From Methylobacterium sp. 2A (GTDB taxonomy: Bacteria; Pseudomonadota; Alphaproteobacteria; Rhizobiales; Beijerinckiaceae): a stretch of 64,000 nucleotides of DNA. Under the pieces are notes generated by a model. It ran no database searches. It worked only from the letters and a program-made list of their open reading frames with translations, and was not told where the DNA came from. The stretch covers positions 62,001 to 126,000 of the forward strand of contig NZ_VUOK01000052.1 in the NCBI RefSeq assembly GCF_009806555.1, in the 5' to 3' direction. The position numbers were made by a program, and so were the translations under genes. Positions within the stretch are counted from its first letter, which is position 1. Each line of letters starts with the position of its first letter. Of this stretch, positions 51,913 through 60,809 are shown one piece after another.

Positions 51913-52362
51913 GTGCCCGAAAAAAATTCAGAGATCGCCCTCGAACGCGTCAAGCTCGCTGCCGAGATCGTTGCGGCTTATGTCGCGAACAATTCCGTTC
52001 CGCCGTCGGCGCTGCCCGAGCTGATGGCAGGCGTGCATGTGGCGCTGAACAATCTCGGCGGTCAGCCCCCCGCCGTGGCCGCGCCGCCGGTCGAGCAGCC
52101 GACGCCCGCGCAGATCCGCAAGTCGGTCCAGCAGGACGGCATCACCAGCTTCATCGACGGGCGGTCCTACAAGACCCTGAAGCGCCACCTGACCGCCCAT
52201 GGCCTGACGCCCGAGCTCTACCGCGAGCGCTACGGCCTGCCGGAGGATTACCCGATGACGGCGCCCGGCTACGCCGCGCAGCGCTCGGCGCTCGCGAAGG
52301 CGATCGGCCTCGGCGTCCCCGGCGGCCGGGTCGATCAGCGCAGGACCGGCACGAACGGCTGA
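51913..52362 (+). CDS. MucR/Ros family regulator, second copy without zinc cysteines
   Basis: 149 residues from a GTG (family length); longer in-frame starts exist at 51754 and about 51853. The oligomerisation region (VKLAAEIVAAYVANNSVPPSALPELM) and the DNA-binding region (IRKSVQQDGITSFIDGRSYKTLKRHL, YRERYGLPEDYPMTAPGYAAQRSALAKAIGLG) are both present. The Cys positions are Ser and Asp, as in the copy at 4824. Its C-terminus is a Gly/Arg-rich tail. The two MucR copies could form mixed oligomers with different targets. The upstream region is AT-rich. Confidence 0.87.
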   Translation: MPEKNSEIALERVKLAAEIVAAYVANNSVPPSALPELMAGVHVALNNLGGQPPAVAAPPVEQPTPAQIRKSVQQDGITSFIDGRSYKTLKRHLTAHGLTPELYRERYGLPEDYPMTAPGYAAQRSALAKAIGLGVPGGRVDQRRTGTNG

Positions 52363-52381
52363 TCGCCGCGCTCCGCCGATC

Positions 52382-52702
52382 CTACCGGGTCCGGAACGGC
52401 AGCACCTGGGCCGTCACCGGATCGGACCGGAACAACCGCCCGAAATCGGGGCGGGCGGGACGGCCGAAGGTATCGGCCCAGCTCAGCTTGATGACCTGGC
52501 CCCGCATCACCTGCCCCGGCATCATCTGGCCCGTCGCGCCCGCGCCCATGGTCTCGGCACCCGGCAACGCTGCCTTGTGCTGACCCGAGCCGATCCGGCG
52601 CGCGACCCGCTTGTCGGCACCCCGACGAAGCGGGGTCGGCACGGCCGGCACGGAGTGCTTGGCGGTTCGCCGGAGGTCCTGGGGCTTGTCTGAGGTCGAC
52701 AC
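52382..52702 (-). CDS. Hypothetical protein with conserved-looking C-terminus
   Basis: 106 residues from a GTG at 52702. The N-terminal half is basic and disordered (DKPQDLRRTAKHSVPAVPTPLRRGADKRVARRIG). The C-terminal part, GQMMPGQVMRGQVIKLSWADTFGRPARPDFGRLFR then VTAQVLPFRTR, has regular strand-like segments and looks like a bona fide small domain. The ribosome binding site is weak. It converges on the mucR gene with a 19-nt gap. No family is recognised. Confidence 0.5.
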   Translation of the reverse strand: MSTSDKPQDLRRTAKHSVPAVPTPLRRGADKRVARRIGSGQHKAALPGAETMGAGATGQMMPGQVMRGQVIKLSWADTFGRPARPDFGRLFRSDPVTAQVLPFRTR

Positions 52703-52851
52703 GCTGAAAAATCCCGTCCACGTTCGAAGTGCCGAGCGTGGACGGATAGCGGGTTCGGCCGTGAATCCGTCGGGGCGCTCGACCCTCGACACGGCCCATC
52801 CTACCGAAAGGTCCGATCCCGGACAGGGCAACTCTGTCCAAAAAACTTGTC

Positions 52852-54486
52852 TCAGCGTCCCAGATGGGCCCGATCGGCCTGCTTGGACGCGTGTGCGCCC
52901 GGAACGGCCGCCAGCAGGCTGCGGGTGTAGGCGTGCTCCGGCGCCGCAAACAGATCGGCGGTGCCCCGCATCTCCACGACGGCGCCCCGGTGCATCACGG
53001 CGATCCCGTCGCAGATCGTGGCCGCCACCCGCAGGTCGTGGGTGATGAACAGCATCGCCAGGGACAATCTCTGCTTCAGATCCTCCAGCAGGTCCAGCAC
53101 CTGCCGCTGGACCGAGACGTCCAGCGCCGAGACCGCCTCGTCGGCCACCAGCACGTCCGGCTCCATGGCGAGCGCCCGGGCGATGCCGATGCGCTGGCGC
53201 TGCCCGCCCGAGAAGGCGTTCGGATAGCGGGCGGCGGCCCTGGGATCGAGGCCGACGAGATCGAGGAGGCTGCGCGCCCGCTCCCGCGCCTCGGCGGCCG
53301 GGACCCCGTGGGCGATCGGGCCCGCCGTGATGATCTGCTCCACGGTGCGCCGCGGGTTGAGCGACGCGAACGGGTCCTGAAAAATCATCTGGATGCGGCT
53401 GCGCTTGGCGCGCAGGGCCGTCTTGCCCAGGGCCGTATAGTCGAGGTCGCCCAGCCGGACCGTGCCGCCGTCGGGCTCGATCAGGCGGATCGCGAGCCGC
53501 GCCGTGGTCGACTTCCCCGAGCCGGATTCGCCCACGATCCCCAGGGTCTCGCCGCGGCGGACGTCGAAGGAGACTTGCCTGACCGCCGCCACGACCCGCG
53601 GCTTGCCGAACAGGCCGGAGCGCCCGGAATAGGTCTTGGACAGCCCGGTCACCGAGAGGGCGACCGGGGCCGCCTCCAGGGCTGCGCGCGGCGGCGGGGT
53701 GAGGCTCGGGACGGCGGCGAGCAGCGCCCTGGTGTAGGGCGCCTGCGGGTTGCGCAGCACGGATTCGGCGGTGCCGGATTCCACGAGCCGCCCGCGCTGG
53801 AGCACCGCCACGTGGTCGGCGATCTCCGCCACCACGCCGAAATCGTGGGTGATGAACAGGACGCTCATCCCGCGCTTCCGCTGCAGGTCGCGCACCAGCC
53901 GGAGGATCTGGGCCTGGGTGGTGACGTCGAGCGCCGTGGTCGGCTCGTCGGCGACCAGGACGGAGGGTTCCAGCGCCAGCGCCATGGCGATCATCGCCCG
54001 CTGCCGCTGGCCGCCGGAAAGCTGGTGCGGATAGGCCCGCACCGCCTCCTCGGGGTTCGGCAGCCCGACCTCGGCGGCGAGCGCCACCGCCCGCGCCCGG
54101 CGCGCGCTGCGGGTGAGCAGGTTGTGGGCCTCGAACATCTCGGCGATCTGGTCGCCGATCCGCATCACCGGGTTCAGCGCCGTCATGGGCTCCTGGAACA
54201 CCATGGCGATGCGCCGGCCGCGCAACCCGCGCCATGCGGGCTCATCGAGGGTCAGGAGGTCCCGGCCCTCGAACAGGATCGTGCCGGTGGTGGGTTTGAG
54301 CGCCCGGGGCAGGAGGCCGGTCAGCGCATAGGCGCTCATCGACTTGCCCGAGCCCGATTCCCCGACCACGCACAGGATCTTTCCGGCCTCCAGGTCGAGG
54401 TTCAGGCCCTCGACCGCGTGCGGCCGGTCGGCGCCTTTGGGAAGCGCGATCGTCAGATCGCGGATGCGGACGACCGGCTCGCTCAT
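52852..54486 (-). CDS. Fused peptide ABC transporter ATPase (DppD-DppF type)
   Basis: 544 residues with two ATPases: [30 protein letters not shown]; then [31 protein letters not shown]. It is the last gene of a leftward operon, 3 nt after the M20 peptidase gene. It lacks the Cys-rich C-terminal segment at the end of many OppF proteins, ending in ADRAHLGR. Powers the permeases at 55968-57835. Confidence 0.92.
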   Translation of the reverse strand: MSEPVVRIRDLTIALPKGADRPHAVEGLNLDLEAGKILCVVGESGSGKSMSAYALTGLLPRALKPTTGTILFEGRDLLTLDEPAWRGLRGRRIAMVFQEPMTALNPVMRIGDQIAEMFEAHNLLTRSARRARAVALAAEVGLPNPEEAVRAYPHQLSGGQRQRAMIAMALALEPSVLVADEPTTALDVTTQAQILRLVRDLQRKRGMSVLFITHDFGVVAEIADHVAVLQRGRLVESGTAESVLRNPQAPYTRALLAAVPSLTPPPRAALEAAPVALSVTGLSKTYSGRSGLFGKPRVVAAVRQVSFDVRRGETLGIVGESGSGKSTTARLAIRLIEPDGGTVRLGDLDYTALGKTALRAKRSRIQMIFQDPFASLNPRRTVEQIITAGPIAHGVPAAEARERARSLLDLVGLDPRAAARYPNAFSGGQRQRIGIARALAMEPDVLVADEAVSALDVSVQRQVLDLLEDLKQRLSLAMLFITHDLRVAATICDGIAVMHRGAVVEMRGTADLFAAPEHAYTRSLLAAVPGAHASKQADRAHLGR

Positions 54487-54489
54487 GGT

Positions 54490-55911
54490 TCAGGCCCTCG
54501 CTGTGCGGCGGCGGAGGATGTCGGGTCCGGCCTCGGCCAGATCCCAGAACAGGCCGGCCATGATCGCCAGGCCCTCGCGGGTGCCGGAGGCCAGCATGTG
54601 CTCGTCGGGCCCGTGCTGGCGGCAGGCCGGGTAGGAATGCGGCACCCAGAGGGTCGGCAGGCCCAAAATCTCCGAGAAGGCGTCGTTCGGCAGCGAGCCG
54701 CCGAGATTGGGCAGCAGCGCCGGTTTTTTGTTGGTGCTCGCCTCGATCGACTGGAGCGCCCACGCGACCCAGGGATCCTCCACGGGCAGACGCGTCGCCT
54801 GGAAGACTTCCGCCGCGCGCGCCGGCCGGACCTCGATCATCGGGAAGCCGTGCGCATCGAGATGGGCGCGCACGTTCCGGATGAGGTTCTGCCAGTCGGT
54901 ACCGACCACGAAGCGCAGCTGCAGGGTCGCCTTGGCGTGAGGTGGCACGGCGTTGAGCGGCCCGTCGGGATCGCCGGTCTTGAAGGCCAGCACCTCCAGC
55001 GTGTTCCAGGCGAAGACCCGCTCGGCCGGGGTGAGGCCCGGCTCGCCCCAGTCGGCATCGATCTTCGGGGCGGTCGGGTCCTCGCCGACGCGGATATCGG
55101 CGAGCGCCGCGCGCACGCCCTCGGGGATCGGCGGCGGCCGCAGGGCCTCGACCAGGATGCTGCCCCGCGCGTCGACCATCGAGGCGATCGCCGAGGCCAG
55201 CACCGTGCCGGGGTTGCGCAGCAGGCCGCCCCAGTTGCCGGAATGGTGCGGGCCTTCCCGCAGGTTGAGGCTCAGCTCGAAATTGTAGGCGCCGCGGGAG
55301 CCCAGGAAGAGGGTCGGGCGCTCGCCGTTCAGCCGCGGCCCGTCCGAGGCGATCAGCACGTCGGCGCTGAGCGCCTCGGCCTGCTCCCGGCAGAACGGCC
55401 GCAGGCCCGGGGAGCCCGATTCCTCGCCCATCTCGATCAGCAGCTTCACGTTGAAGCCGAGATGGCCTTCCCGGGCCGCGATCACCTGCTCCAGGGCGGC
55501 GAGGTTGAGGACGTGCTGGCCCTTGTTGTCGGCGGTGCCGCGCCCGTACCAGCGGTCGCCCTCGACCACGATCTCCCAGGGGCCGAGCCCTTCCCGCCAC
55601 TGCTCGGGATAGCCCCGCACCGTGTCGCCGTGGCCGTAGATCAGCACGGTCGGCAGGTCCGCGCCCTCGTGCCGCTCGGCGATCAGGAACGGGCCGTGCA
55701 CCCCGTCCGGGTTGGGGAAGATTTTTGGGGCCGCGAAGCCGAGGCGAGCGACGAGCGGCGTGATGAAGGCGTCGAGATAGGCGCGCAAAGCCGCCTCCTG
55801 GCCGGGGGCCTGGCTCTCGGTCGGCATCGCCACCGCCTCCCGGAGGAGCGCGAGGAACGCCCCTGAATCGAAGGCCTCTGTGGCGCGCGCGATGGCGGCG
55901 TCTCGCGTCAT
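54490..55911 (-). CDS. M20-family peptidase/dipeptidase
   Basis: 473 residues, with the start at MTRDAAIARATEAFDSG; an in-frame ATG lies 21 nt upstream within a parS-like sequence. The di-zinc ligands are recognisable: His and Asp in LIYGHGDTV, Asp in GRGTADNKGQ, Glu-Glu in EMGEESGS, Asp in ASDGPR, and His in RQHGPDEHML. A dimerisation domain (about 220-360, with HHSGNWGGLLRNPG) lies between the catalytic halves. Family members cleave dipeptides or N-acyl amino acids. Being inside a peptide import operon, it most likely hydrolyses the imported substrate in the cytoplasm. Confidence 0.93.
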   Translation of the reverse strand: MTRDAAIARATEAFDSGAFLALLREAVAMPTESQAPGQEAALRAYLDAFITPLVARLGFAAPKIFPNPDGVHGPFLIAERHEGADLPTVLIYGHGDTVRGYPEQWREGLGPWEIVVEGDRWYGRGTADNKGQHVLNLAALEQVIAAREGHLGFNVKLLIEMGEESGSPGLRPFCREQAEALSADVLIASDGPRLNGERPTLFLGSRGAYNFELSLNLREGPHHSGNWGGLLRNPGTVLASAIASMVDARGSILVEALRPPPIPEGVRAALADIRVGEDPTAPKIDADWGEPGLTPAERVFAWNTLEVLAFKTGDPDGPLNAVPPHAKATLQLRFVVGTDWQNLIRNVRAHLDAHGFPMIEVRPARAAEVFQATRLPVEDPWVAWALQSIEASTNKKPALLPNLGGSLPNDAFSEILGLPTLWVPHSYPACRQHGPDEHMLASGTREGLAIMAGLFWDLAEAGPDILRRRTARA

Positions 55912-55915
55912 GGTG

Positions 55916-55931
55916 TGTGTCCCGTGAAACA
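55916..55931. promoter_or_regulatory. Degenerate parS-like half-site
   Basis: The 16 bases agree with TGTTTCACGTGAAACA at 14 positions, with an intact CGTGAAACA half. It overlaps the leader of the M20 peptidase gene. Possibly a chance or relic match. Confidence 0.3.
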
Positions 55932-55967
55932 TGTCGGTGCCGGGCCGTCAGGTCCCGTGCCGGGCGG

Positions 55968-56903
55968 TCAGTGGCGCGCCTCGGGCGCCGTGATGTCGCG
56001 CAGGCCGTCGCCCAGAAGATTGATCGCCAGCACGAGGAGGAGGAGTGCCACGCCCGGGATGGTGATCACCCAGGGCTGGAAGAACATGTACTGCTTGCCC
56101 TCGGCGATCATCAGGCCCCAGGAGGGCAGGGGCGGCTGCACGCCGAGCCCGAGGAACGAGAGCGCGGCCTCCAGCAGGATCGCGTGGGCCATCTCCAGGG
56201 TCGCCACGACGATCAGCGCGTTCATGATGTTGGGCAGGATCTCCTGGCCGATGATCCGCAGGTCCGTGAGGCCCGCGGCGCGCGCCGCCGAGACGAAATC
56301 CTGATTGCGGATCTGCTGGGTGGCGGCCCGGGTCACCACGGCGAAGCGGTCCCAGAGCAGGAAGCCCAGCACCAGCACCACCACCTTGAGCGAGCCGCCG
56401 ACGAGGGCCGCCATGGCGAGCGCCACCAGCACCACCGGCATGGCGAGCCGCGTGGTGACGATGTAGCTCACCACCGAATCGACCCAGCCGCCGAAATAGC
56501 CGGCGCAGAGCCCCAGCGTCGTGCCGATCAGCCCGGAGATCAGCGCCGCCGAGAGCCCGATCAGGAGGGAGATCTGGCCGCCGTAGAGCAGGCGGCTCAG
56601 GTAGTCGCGGCCGAGCTTGTCGGTGCCGAGCACGTGGTCCCAGGTGCCCTTGGCCTGCCAGACCGGCGGGATCAGGCGGCGGGACACGTCCTGCGCGTAG
56701 GGATCGTGCGGGGCGATGAGCGGGGCGGCGAGCGCCGCCAGAACGATCAGCCCGAGGATCCCGGCGCCGATCAGGAAGCCGGAGTGGCGCAGGCCCCGCC
56801 GCAGGATCAGGCGTGTGGGGGAGGGGACCGGCGCCAGCGCGACCGGCGTCTCTGGGGGCAGGGCGGGGGCGGCGAGCGCCGCCGTATCGGGGGGGAGGCT
56901 CAT
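55968..56903 (-). CDS. Peptide ABC transporter permease, DppC type
   Basis: 311 residues. The ATG at 56903 has GGAG seven bases upstream; another at 56915 is possible. A Pro/Ala-rich N-terminus is followed by GFLIGAGILGLIVLAALAAPLIAPHDPYAQD, the family motif HVLGTDKLGRDYLSRLLYGGQISL, the coupling loop IRNQDFVSAARAAGLTDLRIIGQEILPN, and the end LLGDGLRDITAPEAR. Partner of the permease at 56918. Confidence 0.92.
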   Translation of the reverse strand: MSLPPDTAALAAPALPPETPVALAPVPSPTRLILRRGLRHSGFLIGAGILGLIVLAALAAPLIAPHDPYAQDVSRRLIPPVWQAKGTWDHVLGTDKLGRDYLSRLLYGGQISLLIGLSAALISGLIGTTLGLCAGYFGGWVDSVVSYIVTTRLAMPVVLVALAMAALVGGSLKVVVLVLGFLLWDRFAVVTRAATQQIRNQDFVSAARAAGLTDLRIIGQEILPNIMNALIVVATLEMAHAILLEAALSFLGLGVQPPLPSWGLMIAEGKQYMFFQPWVITIPGVALLLLVLAINLLGDGLRDITAPEARH

Positions 56904-56917
56904 GGCAGGCTCCATCC

Positions 56918-57835
56918 TCACGACTGGCGCAGGCGCGGGTCGAGGAAGGCGTTCAAGAGGTCGGCGGCGAGCGTCAGGCCGATATAGATCATGGCCAGAA
57001 CCAGCACGATCGCCTGGACGACCGGGAAGTCGTTGCGGGCGATCGACTCCCAGGCGAGCTGCCCAAGCCCCTGGAGCGAGAACACCGCCTCGATCACGAT
57101 CGAGCCGCCGAGCATGAAGCCGAACTGCACCGCCGCGAGCGCAATCACCGGGATCACGGCGTTGCGCAGCGCGTGGCGCACCAGGATCTTTCGCGGCGGC
57201 AGCCCCTTGGCGCGGGCGGTGCGGACATAGTCCGAGGCCAGCACCTCCAGCATGCCGTTGCGGGTCAGGCGCATCACGGCCGGCATCGCGTAGTAGCCGA
57301 GCGCCACCGCGGGCAGGACGAAGTTCTTCCACGTGGCGTTGCCCGAGACCGGCAGCCAGCGGAGGTTGACGGAGAAGATCAGGATCAGCGTTAGGCCGAA
57401 CCAGAAGCTCGGCATCGCCTGGCCGAGCACCGAGACGGCGAGCGCCGTCCGGTCGATCCAGGTGTCCCGCTTCACGGCCGCGATGACGCCCAGCGGAATC
57501 GCCACGAACAGCGCGACGGCGAGCGCGATGAACCCGAGATAGAGGGTGATCGGCAGGCGAGCGGCCAGCAGGTCGATCACCCGCTCGCGGAAATAGAAGG
57601 AGTTGCCGAAATCGAGGTGCAAAGCCCGCCAGCCCCAGGTGAGGAACTGGGTCAGCAGCGGCTGGTCCAGCCCGTAATCCTGGCGGATCTGCGCGATCTG
57701 CGGCCCGGTGGCCTCCGGCCCGGCGATGGCGGTGGCGAGGTCGCCCGAGAGGTGGAGGAGCAGGAAGCTCGCCACCGAGACCGTGACGGCCACCGCCAGG
57801 GCGACCAGCACGCGTCGGACCGTGAAGGCCAGCAT
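56918..57835 (-). CDS. Peptide ABC transporter permease, DppB type
   Basis: 305 residues. Starts MLAFTVRRVLVALAVAVTVSVASFLLLHLSGD and ends NAFLDPRLRQS. The coupling loop is [31 protein letters not shown]. Six helices are seen. The gap to the DppC-type gene is 14 nt, so they are coupled. A long inverted repeat separates it from the binding protein upstream. Confidence 0.93.
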   Translation of the reverse strand: MLAFTVRRVLVALAVAVTVSVASFLLLHLSGDLATAIAGPEATGPQIAQIRQDYGLDQPLLTQFLTWGWRALHLDFGNSFYFRERVIDLLAARLPITLYLGFIALAVALFVAIPLGVIAAVKRDTWIDRTALAVSVLGQAMPSFWFGLTLILIFSVNLRWLPVSGNATWKNFVLPAVALGYYAMPAVMRLTRNGMLEVLASDYVRTARAKGLPPRKILVRHALRNAVIPVIALAAVQFGFMLGGSIVIEAVFSLQGLGQLAWESIARNDFPVVQAIVLVLAMIYIGLTLAADLLNAFLDPRLRQS

Positions 57836-57876
57836 GGCTCAGGCTCCCTTTTGGCCGTGACGGTGGCGTGCGCGTT

Positions 57877-58050
57877 CCCTCCGCCCGTTGCGGGGGAGGG
57901 TGGCCCCTGCGTCAGCAGGGGTCGGGAGAGGGGAGCGACGGTGCCGGAGGAGACATCGGCCTTCATGAAGGCTGCGCCGGATCCTGAAGCCGGGTTCCCC
58001 TCTCCCGCCCCCCTTCGGGGGCCACCCTCCCCCGCAGAGGGGGGAGGGGG
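57877..58050. repeat. Long GC-rich inverted repeat, copy 5
   Basis: About 175 nt between the binding protein and the first permease of the leftward operon. The left arm (CCCTCCGCCCGTTGCGGGGGAGGG... and CGGGAGAGGGGAGC) faces the right arm (TTCCCCTCTCCCG ... CCACCCTCCCCCGCAGAGGGG). Same sequence family and same relative position in a peptide operon as the element at 47170. Confidence 0.8.
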
Positions 58051-58074
58051 ACCGTCGCGATGCGGCCACCGCCC

Positions 58075-59607
58075 TCACTTCCAAGACGCCGCGTAGAAGC
58101 GCGGCACCTCGTCGGGCTGGGCGGTGAAGTTCAGGTCCGACGTGAAGGCGTAGTTCGTCGAGTAGGAGAACATCGGCAGCGCGTAGGCCTGCGCGGCGAT
58201 CCGCTGGAGCGCCTTGGCGTAGGCGGCCTTGCGCGTCTCGGGATCGGTGGAGCCGTCGCCCTCCTGCAGGTCGGCGATCACCTGCGGATCCTTGGTCAGG
58301 TCCTCCTCGCCGCCGCGGAAATACACCCCGTCGAAGGCCGAGACGTCCAGCACCGAGAACGACCCCCAGGTCTGGTAGCCGATCGAGACCTTGCCGGCCC
58401 GCAGCGAATCCCGGAACGCCGCGTAGCGCAGGTAGTTGAGCCGCGCCTTGATGCCGACGGCACCCAGATACCCGATCACCGCCTCGGCGTAGTCGCGCTC
58501 GCGATAGGCGCCGAGATCGATCTCGAACCCGTTTCCGTAGCCGGCATCCTTGAGCAGAGCCTTGGCCTTGGCGGGATCGTAGGGGTAGCGCATCACCCCC
58601 TGGTCGGTGCAGCCGAACTGGTCGACGAAGCACAGCGCGTTCATCACCCGCGAGGCGCCGCGCACGAGGTTGTCGACCATCGCCTTGCGGTCGATGGCGT
58701 AAGAGATCGCCTGCCGGACGCGCACGTCCTTGAGGGGCGAGTTCTCCTTGGCGCGGCCCAGCGTGTCGAATTGCAGGAAGCCGACCCGCATCGTCTCGGA
58801 GTTCAGCACCGTGATGTTGGGGGCGGCGCGCAGCTGCTCGGCCTGGTCGCTCGGCACCCGCCAGATCCAGTCGACGCCGCCGGTCATCAGCTCGGCCATC
58901 CGGCTCTCGCCGTCCGGGATGACGCGGAACTGCAGCTTGCCGATCTTCGGTTTTCCGAGCGGGCTCCCCGCCCAGTACGTGTCGAACCGCTCCATGCTGA
59001 CGCCGCGGCCGCTATCGACCTTGGTGATCCGGTAGGGACCGCTGCCGACCGGCGCCTTGGCGAAGCCGTCGAGGCCGACCTTCTTGAAGTAGGCGGCCGG
59101 GAAGATCGGGGTCGGGCCGGCGAGGTATTCGAGCGCGGCCGGGAACGGCGCCTTGAGGTGGATGCGGACCGTATGCGGGCCGGTCACCTCCACCGACTTC
59201 ATCCAGTCCACGTTCTGGCGGGTGACCGTGCGGGCCTCCGGCGTCAGCACGTAGTTGAACGTGAAGGCCACGTCCTCCGGTCCGAGCGGGTCGCCGTTGT
59301 GGAAGACCACACCCTCGCGGATCGTGAGATCGAGGGTGGTGTCGTCCGCCCAGGTCCAGGCTGTCGCCAGCATCGGCTTGTAGGTGCCGTCCTCGGGGTC
59401 GCGCCACAGCAGCGTGTCCCAGCAGTTCCGGGCCAGGATCACGCCCTCGCGGGCGCTGTTGTGATACGGGCTGACGTTTTCGGGCTCGCTGTCGGAGGCG
59501 TAGACCAGGGTGTCGTCCGCCTTGCCGGCGAGCGCCGGGTGCGCGGCGATCAGGGTCGCGAGCGAAGCGGCCAAGGCGGCGGCCCGGGTGAGACTCCGTA
59601 GCGGCAT
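58075..59607 (-). CDS. Peptide ABC transporter substrate-binding protein
   Basis: 510 residues; the ATG at 59607 gives a Sec signal, MPLRSLTRAAALAASLATLIAAHPALAG. SBP_bac_5 motifs: ENVSPYHNSAREGVILARNCWDTLLW, GVVFHNGDPLGPEDVAFTFNYVL, VGSGPYRI, and the C-terminal lobe with AYALPMFSYSTNYAFT. Two Cys (CFVDQFGCTD) may form a disulfide. First gene of the leftward operon and divergent from the LysR gene, which probably controls it. Less like the receptors at 20054 and 42209 than they are like each other. Confidence 0.92.
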   Translation of the reverse strand: MPLRSLTRAAALAASLATLIAAHPALAGKADDTLVYASDSEPENVSPYHNSAREGVILARNCWDTLLWRDPEDGTYKPMLATAWTWADDTTLDLTIREGVVFHNGDPLGPEDVAFTFNYVLTPEARTVTRQNVDWMKSVEVTGPHTVRIHLKAPFPAALEYLAGPTPIFPAAYFKKVGLDGFAKAPVGSGPYRITKVDSGRGVSMERFDTYWAGSPLGKPKIGKLQFRVIPDGESRMAELMTGGVDWIWRVPSDQAEQLRAAPNITVLNSETMRVGFLQFDTLGRAKENSPLKDVRVRQAISYAIDRKAMVDNLVRGASRVMNALCFVDQFGCTDQGVMRYPYDPAKAKALLKDAGYGNGFEIDLGAYRERDYAEAVIGYLGAVGIKARLNYLRYAAFRDSLRAGKVSIGYQTWGSFSVLDVSAFDGVYFRGGEEDLTKDPQVIADLQEGDGSTDPETRKAAYAKALQRIAAQAYALPMFSYSTNYAFTSDLNFTAQPDEVPRFYAASWK

Positions 59608-59710
59608 TGAGGCTCCGACGGCGCGGCGGACAGGTCCCACGGAGCAATCCGCGTCTGCCGCCTTTTTCACCCTGCGATGATGTTGTGCATCTGGGATCGC
59701 AACAAGTAGA

Positions 59711-59736
59711 ATTTGGCGAGTGCTGCCTTGCCAAAT
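59711..59736. promoter_or_regulatory. Inverted repeat in LysR intergenic region
   Basis: ATTTGGC (59711-59717) is mirrored exactly by GCCAAAT (59730-59736) across 12 nt, centred between the divergent binding-protein and LysR promoters. Arrangement and spacing are those of a LysR-type operator. Confidence 0.55.
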
Positions 59737-59777
59737 CGGCAACGGGTGTGGCTGTATTGTCGGACTGAGGTAAGATA

Positions 59778-60680
59778 GTGCAAACGACGGGCCTCCGCTA
59801 CTTCCTGGCCGTGGCCCGCACCGGCTCGATTGCTGCGGCCTCCGCGCAGCTCAACGTCGCGGCCTCGGCGATCAGCCGGCAGATCGCCAACCTGGAGGCC
59901 GAGCTCGACTGCGTGCTGTTCGAGCGGCGCCCGCGCGGCATGGTGCCGAGCCCGGCAGGCGAATTGCTGGCCCAGCACGCCCATCAGGTGCTGATCCGCG
60001 CCGAGCAGGTGGTGACGGAGATTCGCGAGCTCGAAGGGCTTGCCCGGGGGCTGATCCGGGTGGCGAGCGCCGAGGGATTCGCCCTCGATATCGTGCCGAA
60101 CGCCATCGCGGCCTTCCACGCGGCCCATCCGGGCATCCGATTCGAGGTGACGGTCCTGCCGCCCGCGCAGGTGACCCAGACGGTTGCGGTGGGGGAGGCC
60201 GATCTCGGGATCACCTTCGCGCTCGCGCCCACCGCGCAGGTCGAGGTGCTGTATGACGGGCAGGTGGAGATGCGGGTGCTCGCCGCCGCCGACCATCCCC
60301 TGGCGGGCGCGCCGGCCCTGCGCCTTGCCGATCTGGCGACGTATCCGGTCGCGCTGACGACCCGGGACACGACCCTGCGGCAGGCCTTCGACGCCGCCTG
60401 CGCACTGGAGGGCATCGCGGTCGAGCCGATCCTGACCGCCAACACCCTCTCGACGCTGCTGCCCTTCGTGCGGCGCTCGCGGGGACTGGCGCTGATGTCG
60501 GCGCTGTCGGTGCAGACGCCCGTGCAGCTCAAGGAACTGGTCAGCCTGCCGATCCGCGCCCGGGGGAGTCTCGCCCGCGGCATCCAGGTCCAGGCCATGC
60601 GCGACCGGCGGCTGCCGAAGGCGGTGCGGGCATTCCTGCGCCAGCTGCTGAGTGCGCTGCCGCCGCCGGTCCTGTCCTGA
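59778..60680 (+). CDS. LysR family transcriptional regulator
   Basis: 300 residues from a GTG. The winged helix is clear: YFLAVARTGSIAAASAQLNVAASAISRQIANLEAELDCVLFERRPRGMVPSPAGELL. The effector domain follows (GLARGLIRVASAEGFALDIVPNAIAAFHAAHPGIRFEVTVL, then two lobes). It is divergent from the peptide importer operon with an inverted repeat between them, so it most likely regulates that operon and itself. The effector is probably the imported compound. Confidence 0.92.
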   Translation: MQTTGLRYFLAVARTGSIAAASAQLNVAASAISRQIANLEAELDCVLFERRPRGMVPSPAGELLAQHAHQVLIRAEQVVTEIRELEGLARGLIRVASAEGFALDIVPNAIAAFHAAHPGIRFEVTVLPPAQVTQTVAVGEADLGITFALAPTAQVEVLYDGQVEMRVLAAADHPLAGAPALRLADLATYPVALTTRDTTLRQAFDAACALEGIAVEPILTANTLSTLLPFVRRSRGLALMSALSVQTPVQLKELVSLPIRARGSLARGIQVQAMRDRRLPKAVRAFLRQLLSALPPPVLS

Positions 60681-60809
60681 TCGCCTCATCCCAAGACGCG
60701 GCGGCGCCGCGCGAAGCTCTGCCGAAGAACAGATTGGCCCGACGGCTCGGATGTGCTTGACGGGATCGATCAGATTCGTGCCATCAGCCTACGATATCGA
60801 GCGATCGAC

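Noticed and set aside
52864-55866. Open frame of about 1000 codons on the plus strand
   Set aside because: Antisense shadow of the fused ATPase and M20 peptidase genes, which have all conserved motifs on the minus strand.
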